NCBI GenBank assembly: GCA_000469685.2
Contig: LS997565.1
Span: forward strand, 17,635,293-17,699,292
Source: Haemonchus contortus
Lineage: Eukaryota > Nematoda > Chromadorea > Rhabditida > Trichostrongylidae
Direction of reading: 5' to 3'
DNA length: 64,000 nt
Part shown: piece by piece, positions 59,101 through 64,000 of the stretch
How the letters are laid out: each line of letters begins with the position of its first letter
Position numbering within the stretch: position 1 is the stretch's first letter
Notes under the pieces: model-generated
What the model was told of the DNA's origin: nothing
The model's input: the letters and a program-made list of their open reading frames with translations, nothing else
The model's database searches: none
Translations under genes and position numbers: made by a program

Positions 59101-60566
59101 CTCGTTTTGCTTTCCCATAAAATGCGTCCTAAACGCTTGCAAAACGTTTTTGCGCTCAATGGTGGGCGTCTGGAGGGTTCCCTCACAATTTAGGACTCCG
59201 GAGAATATTAATCCAATAAAATTTTTCTTACCGCTATTGGCCGAATATATGCATACGTATCTCTACCCTGAACAATCGAGATGGTGTTTTGAAATCTTCG
59301 GCAGCTCACCGTACTTACGGTAGGCGGCGGTTGAATGACTCATCCGACCAGAGCCCTCTTTGGGAGAGATACGGCCCACAGATTCTAGGAATGGTGCACG
59401 CGCTTTCGAAGGGGTGGTACAAGTTAGTGGGCATTGTTGAAAAAATACTGTAGAACAATAGTTTATCTCTTTGTGTGCACATATGATTATCCGTTGATTC
59501 TATTCATGGGGTAAATGCCCTTTCAAGAGGCCCTTTCATTAGGTAAGCGTGGTGGAGCGGTGGGGTATGGTACCACGGCTGTCCTCGAAACCCTGTATCC
59601 ACCTGTGAATTGCTCTGAATTTCCCCCCTATGAGCCTTCATTGTTTATTTGAAGCGGTATCCACTGGAAAAGACTGTCGCGCAATGGGACTCCTTTATTA
59701 ATTTTATGATAACTCATCCTTACAATTTATCCGCTAATCTTCATAAGTAGGCAGACCGACTAGCTTTTTTGCACCTGATAGTTGCGACCACATAATACAT
59801 CGTAAGTTGTCAATAACAGATTATTTCGAAAGCTCATGCTCTCTTAATTTCCGTAGACGGCCCTTTGTCGTGATAATACAAAACGTGTTTCTCATGCTCG
59901 AGAAGGTGCGGCTTCTTTTGCAACTCGAGCTTCAGAAGACTATAGACTCTTCCACCAGTGCCACAAAATTAGAGCTCATGGGCCAGATCACAAACATGAG
60001 AGCTACGTTTCACTTCGGAGCCTCTATATCCCCACAAGCGTAAGAAGTTTCATTTGCGAAGCTACGGGTCCATCGTCGCTGTTGTCATCAGGCGACCGGA
60101 GAGGATAATTGTGATCGTCTATCACGAAGTCGACTTCTTCGCAAACGAAAACGGGCTTTTCATAGTATCGATAAGTACGGCTCGAAACCACTTCATTACC
60201 GGCTCTTGGATAGTGTTGGTGTCTACTTCATGCTACAAGAAAGAACTTCCTCCAAAAAAAAAAATGATGATCCCACATTCGTTCAAAAGATTCGCTGGTA
60301 ATGCGTTGAAGAGCGTTTGACCCGATGAATCATGTGAAATCTTCCTCCTTGAAGCCTTTGAGGCTCATTTTAAGTAAATATTTAAAATTCCTCTTTTCTC
60401 GAATGGAGCTCCACCCTTAATCGGCCGGTGGGCGGCAAAAAAACTTGTCTTGTAATACCTCTCCAGTGTTCTTTATTTGTGAGGAAGCCCTGTAGATGCC
60501 CAACACTGGGCCCAAAAACGTTTTGCAAGCATTTAGGACGCATTTTATGGAAAAGCAAAATGAGCC

Positions 60567-60638
60567 CATGCATCAAGAAATCGAACCTTGATGTCACACC
60601 TATCAGTCCACCACACTATCCCCCAGGCCACCGTTGCA
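60567..60638 (-). pseudogene. tRNA-like segment in right TIR
   Basis: Inverted counterpart of 59028-59100, with GGTGGCCTGGGGGATAGTGT and GGTTCGATTTC on the minus strand. Confidence 0.5.
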
Positions 60639-60835
60639 CAGGTAAGGGCTTTGCTCGGCTCGGTGATCCGTTCAGCGCAGGGGTATAACACAGGGAGGCC
60701 CCGGGCCCGTAACTTTGTTCCCAGAATCGTTTCGCAGATTTGGAATACAGATTTGAGATCAGCGTTCGAAACCACCTACGGGGGTATACATCTCATCTTG
60801 AATGGCCACTGCGACCAATTATCCTTCCCTTGTGA

Positions 60836-62074
60836 GTAGTCTGTGTTTCGCACTTTCGAGCAAGCCTTCTTTCACTCTTCCGGAAGGTAGTATGTATACT
60901 TCTCAGCCGGCCTAGCCAGATTTCAGGCCAAAGCTCACGCGATTGCGATCAAGCGAATTTGACAACCCCACGCCTTCTGACCGTGAACATGACGAGAATT
61001 TCAAATGTCGTATTACCAGTTGAAATAATGAAATTCTAAAGTATCAAAAACGTGCAGGTGGCGCGAATTCTACACATATGTTTGAACGAGTTAAAGAAAA
61101 GGCAAACCTGCGCATATAATTCAAGAAAAAAATTGATTTTTCATTCCATTTAACCACTAATCAATATGCCCTTGGAATAATATGACGGTAAAGTGAAAAA
61201 TAAAAGTTGTTTCTTCAGAAACGCTTATTACGTAAAATACCCTCGATTTGGCACAATATCATACCCTAAACAATCGCAACTATTGGATTACTGCACTTTC
61301 AGCATACCCTATAAGTACAAGTCTCCAGTCTTTCTCTCTCACGTGGTGCTCGCTATATTACTGGCCATTCCGGTGCAACTCAAAGCCCTCTCGCGTATCC
61401 CCCTCTTGAATGAGCAAAGCGATCTCCCTTCGAACTGGCCGTGGTAACAAGTGCAACATTGTGCGCAGATCGCGATGTTTTGTGTTTGGTCTCTGCTCAT
61501 TTCTGTTACCGAACAGACCAGTTTCCTTCAATGCTCAGTTTGGTGAGAATCCTAACAAACCAGCGAATAAAGCTATCTGGCCCTTGTACTTCGTTTCCTG
61601 TCTTCGCTATTTTGTTCTCTTTTAGCGAAACCCCGTTATGGTTTCTCCAACGGCGGGAAAAGCCTTTGTAAAAACGATCTCAAATACTATGTAGTAGTGA
61701 AGGTCGGCCTTTCCTGGGGATCCTTAAGCGTGTGTGTGTTGAGAGCTTGAGCTTGGAAAGTACTTCAGCATGCACGCCAACAGGTGGTTGAGCGGCATTT
61801 ATAAAAGATTGGATTATCTGATGAAAATTTTCGCAATGCGGAATTTAAATCTGAATTGCTTATCTTCCTTTTTTCTGGGAAGTGTGTAGCCACCTGGCTC
61901 TTCACCTTTCCCATCAACCTCTGAACTGTTTTCTAGGTGAACATCTTTGGGAAAATCTTCATAATTCTTCTAATTGCCCTGCTTCTCGGGAGAGAGAGGA
62001 CTGATTTTCTTTAATTGAGGAAGTGCTGCGACGAACTCCTCGAACCGCTCATAATTCATGATATCAAAGGTGTC
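60836..62074. other. Unassigned stretch with one exon-like frame
   Basis: At 61219-61447, after TGTTTCTTCAG, a plus-strand frame is open to a stop (YVKYPRFGTISYPKQSQLLD, later LLNEQSDLPSNWPW). It could be a terminal exon, but no partner or family was found. Nothing else was recognised. Confidence 0.3.
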
Positions 62075-62077
62075 TTA

Positions 62078-64000
62078 CAAGGAAGGTCTTTCAGGGCGTG
62101 GGACGGTTTTTGAAAATGGTTTTTTGCATGGTATAGGGGCATGAGCACTGAGTATAAAACTATGGTTCATTTCCGCTAAATGGCCTTCTGAATGCCAAAA
62201 AACGACTGAAAACGATTTTGTCAGAAATTGCCGTTTTAACCCGCCAAGCGCCGTTCGTTTCAGTCAAGGCGCCGACTGTCCGCACAGTAGAAGGCCCCAG
62301 TGGAGGCGACATCGAAAATAACGTGAAAGGTAGCCAAAAAAGCGGGTCACATGTTGAAAAGTGTGGGGAAGTTTCATATAGCCTCTCCACGGCTAAGCTG
62401 CCAGCAGCGTCGGATGGTGTGGTGGATAGCGATGTGGACTTCCAGGATCGACGACTAGGATGGGTTGGTGGTTCGGAATCTGCGGGCTTTTCCGCTTTTG
62501 CATTTTATGCTGCCACCTCCAGATTGGCTCCATATTGCACCAGGGCCAAAGCAAGTGCCTGACTGGTCATGGTCGTGACCAGGACCACCCAGGCGCATAA
62601 CCTCTACAAGCCGTTGGAATTTCTTGTGTGACGCACTATCAGTGGAGGAGCTTCCAGGCTTCACACTCCCAGTCCTCCGTTCCTACCTGCGAGTCCTCCT
62701 TTCCTACCACCCCCCCCCCCCCCTCTCAACTTCCTCACGTGGTTTGTAGTCAAAAAACTCGATATCATATCATCTGGTCTTCGGACATTGTATGGACATT
62801 GCACAGTCCATACAATTCTTTGAATGGTATGGACAGTGATGGTTTGATTGTTGTTCTATTTCGACCGAATTCCTTCAAAACTGATGAAAGGCTCATATAA
62901 TTCCGATGGTTTCACCGTTTTTTACCCTAGCGTTGATCTCGCGCCGTTGAAGGGTATTGTCCACAGTTCTGGTTGGCCATCTCCATTTCCTTCTCTCCTC
63001 ACGATCAGTCACTCATCTTCTGCAGTCACCTCGACTTCAGCGATGTCCTTCTTGTTCGTGTCCTGCCAGCCTTTCACACGGACGCGAAGTTAGGGGATCG
63101 TAGGTTGGGAACGGGTATCGCCGAAACCCTTCATCTAGTATTCATCTAGTGATCCGGCGCTAGAATGATTTCCTTCAGGGCTGACAGCTTTTTATATCAA
63201 GCCTAATGCTCATGGATGCTTCAGCAAGAAGATTAATTGAAAGAGAGTCTGATTGGTTCTCCCACAGTGGACTCCCAGGAAGGTCGGAATCGGGAATCCT
63301 GTTGTCTTTGCATTGACGAACAAGGTCGAGGACAGCTTCCATCGAATAGGAACCATATTATAGGGTTCGGACCCCCCCCCCCCCCCATTACAACACTGAT
63401 TAAGTGTGAATTTAAGAGGCACCTTTATACTCCTCGGAGTGTGAAGCCTGGAAGCTCCTCCACTGATAGTGCGTCACACAAGAATTCCAACGGTTTGTAG
63501 AGGTTATGCGCCTGGGTGGTCCTGGTCACGACCATGACCAGTCAGGCGGTCCACTTGCTTTTACCTTTTGCAATATGGAGCCAATCTGGAGGTGGCAGCA
63601 TAAAATGCAAAAGCGGAAAAGCCCGGAGAATCCGAACCATTAACCCATCCCAGTCATCCTTCCTCGAGGTCCACATCGCTATCCACCACACCATAAGACG
63701 CTGCTGGCAGCTTAACCGTGGAGAGGCTATATGAAACCTCCCCGCACTTTTCAACATGTGACCCCCTCTTTTGGCTACCTTTCGATGCGCAGTCAACCGG
63801 CGCTATCCACTGTACGGAAAATCGACGCCATGAATGAAACAAACGACGCTGAGTGGGTTAAAACGGCGATTTCTGACAAAATCGTTTTCAGTCGTTTTTT
63901 GTCATTCAGAAGGCCATTTAGCGGAAATGAACCATAGTTTTATACTCAGTGCTCATGCCCCTATACCATGCAAAAAACCATTTTCAAAAAGCGTCCCACG
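62078..64000. mobile_element. Long-TIR element reaching past the window edge
   Basis: The left end CAAGGAAGGTC follows TTA (62075-62077). About 590 bp (62078-62670) are inverted at 63435-64000, where the window ends roughly 20 bp before the expected terminus. Both arms hold tRNA-like sequence (GTGTGGTGGATAGCGATGTG and a GGTTCGGA B-box-like site). The centre (62680-63430) has two C runs (14 and 15 bases) in the same orientation and no transposase. Confidence 0.75.
62710..62723 (+). repeat. Poly-C run, 14 bases
   Basis: Uninterrupted C run just inside the left arm of the 62078 element. A similar 15-C run is at 63372-63386. Confidence 0.9.

Larger units (their letters stand above)
58833..60832. 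mobile_element. Complete 2.0-kb long-TIR element, CAAGGGAAGGAT family
   Basis: Both ends read CAAGGGAAGGATAATTGGTC inward and are flanked by TGA (58830-58832 and 60833-60835). The arms, about 370 bp each (58833-59200 and 60460-60832), are nearly identical inverted copies. The element is almost exactly 2000 bp with no transposase frame, so it is non-autonomous. TIR similarity to 1100-3776 suggests the transposase type carried there could mobilise it. Confidence 0.88.

Overview
The window looks like nuclear DNA of a nematode, most likely a strongylid (hookworm-like) species. The organism is inferred from three things: a seven-exon gene with introns of 54, 59 and 148 nt among longer ones and TTTCAG- or TTTACAG-type acceptors; the transposon mix (CR1-like and RTE LINEs, Penelope-like, BEL/Pao, mariner and Merlin elements, tRNA-derived SINEs); and the absence of any bacterial or organellar signature. 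No rRNA, intact tRNA, SL RNA or CRISPR array was seen.

The one confident host gene is on the minus strand, 17276 down to 12727. It encodes a 223-residue GNAT-family N-acetyltransferase resembling arylalkylamine N-acetyltransferases. Its exons are too short to appear as long open frames, and SINEs and other repeats sit in its large introns. A second, weaker gene (plus strand, 32679-33059) has three small exons and encodes 82 residues of unknown function. A 124-residue open exon at 39577-39951 and a few single-exon candidates are also listed.

Most of the rest is mobile DNA. From left to right: a 2.68-kb long-TIR element with a decayed CENP-B-HTH/DDE transposase (1100-3776); an apparently intact CR1-like LINE with two open frames (about 5400-9720, minus); a decayed 882-bp mariner (10527-11408); the acetyltransferase gene; a 1.86-kb foldback element with TA flanks (20146-22005); a 127-bp G-rich tandem array (26.6-28.1 kb); a 60-82-nt near-perfect hairpin (32.0 kb); a BEL/Pao gag remnant (33.6-34.9 kb); a 526-bp TA-flanked MITE (37.9-38.4 kb); an RTE LINE (40.6-43.7 kb) split by a 1.58-kb Merlin element and abutting a Penelope-like fragment; a second mariner remnant (49.4-49.9 kb); two more Penelope-like 3' fragments (50.6-52.2 kb); and three more long-TIR elements between 55.9 kb and the right edge.

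The most unusual signal is the long-TIR group. Four elements begin with a CAAG(G)GAAGG-like terminus and are flanked by a 3-bp TNA duplication (TTA and TGA on both sides in the two complete copies; TAA or TTA on the one visible side in the other two). Three carry tRNA-like, B-box-containing sequence inside each long TIR, and one carries the transposase that may move the group. Stretches with no recognisable gene are listed as such.
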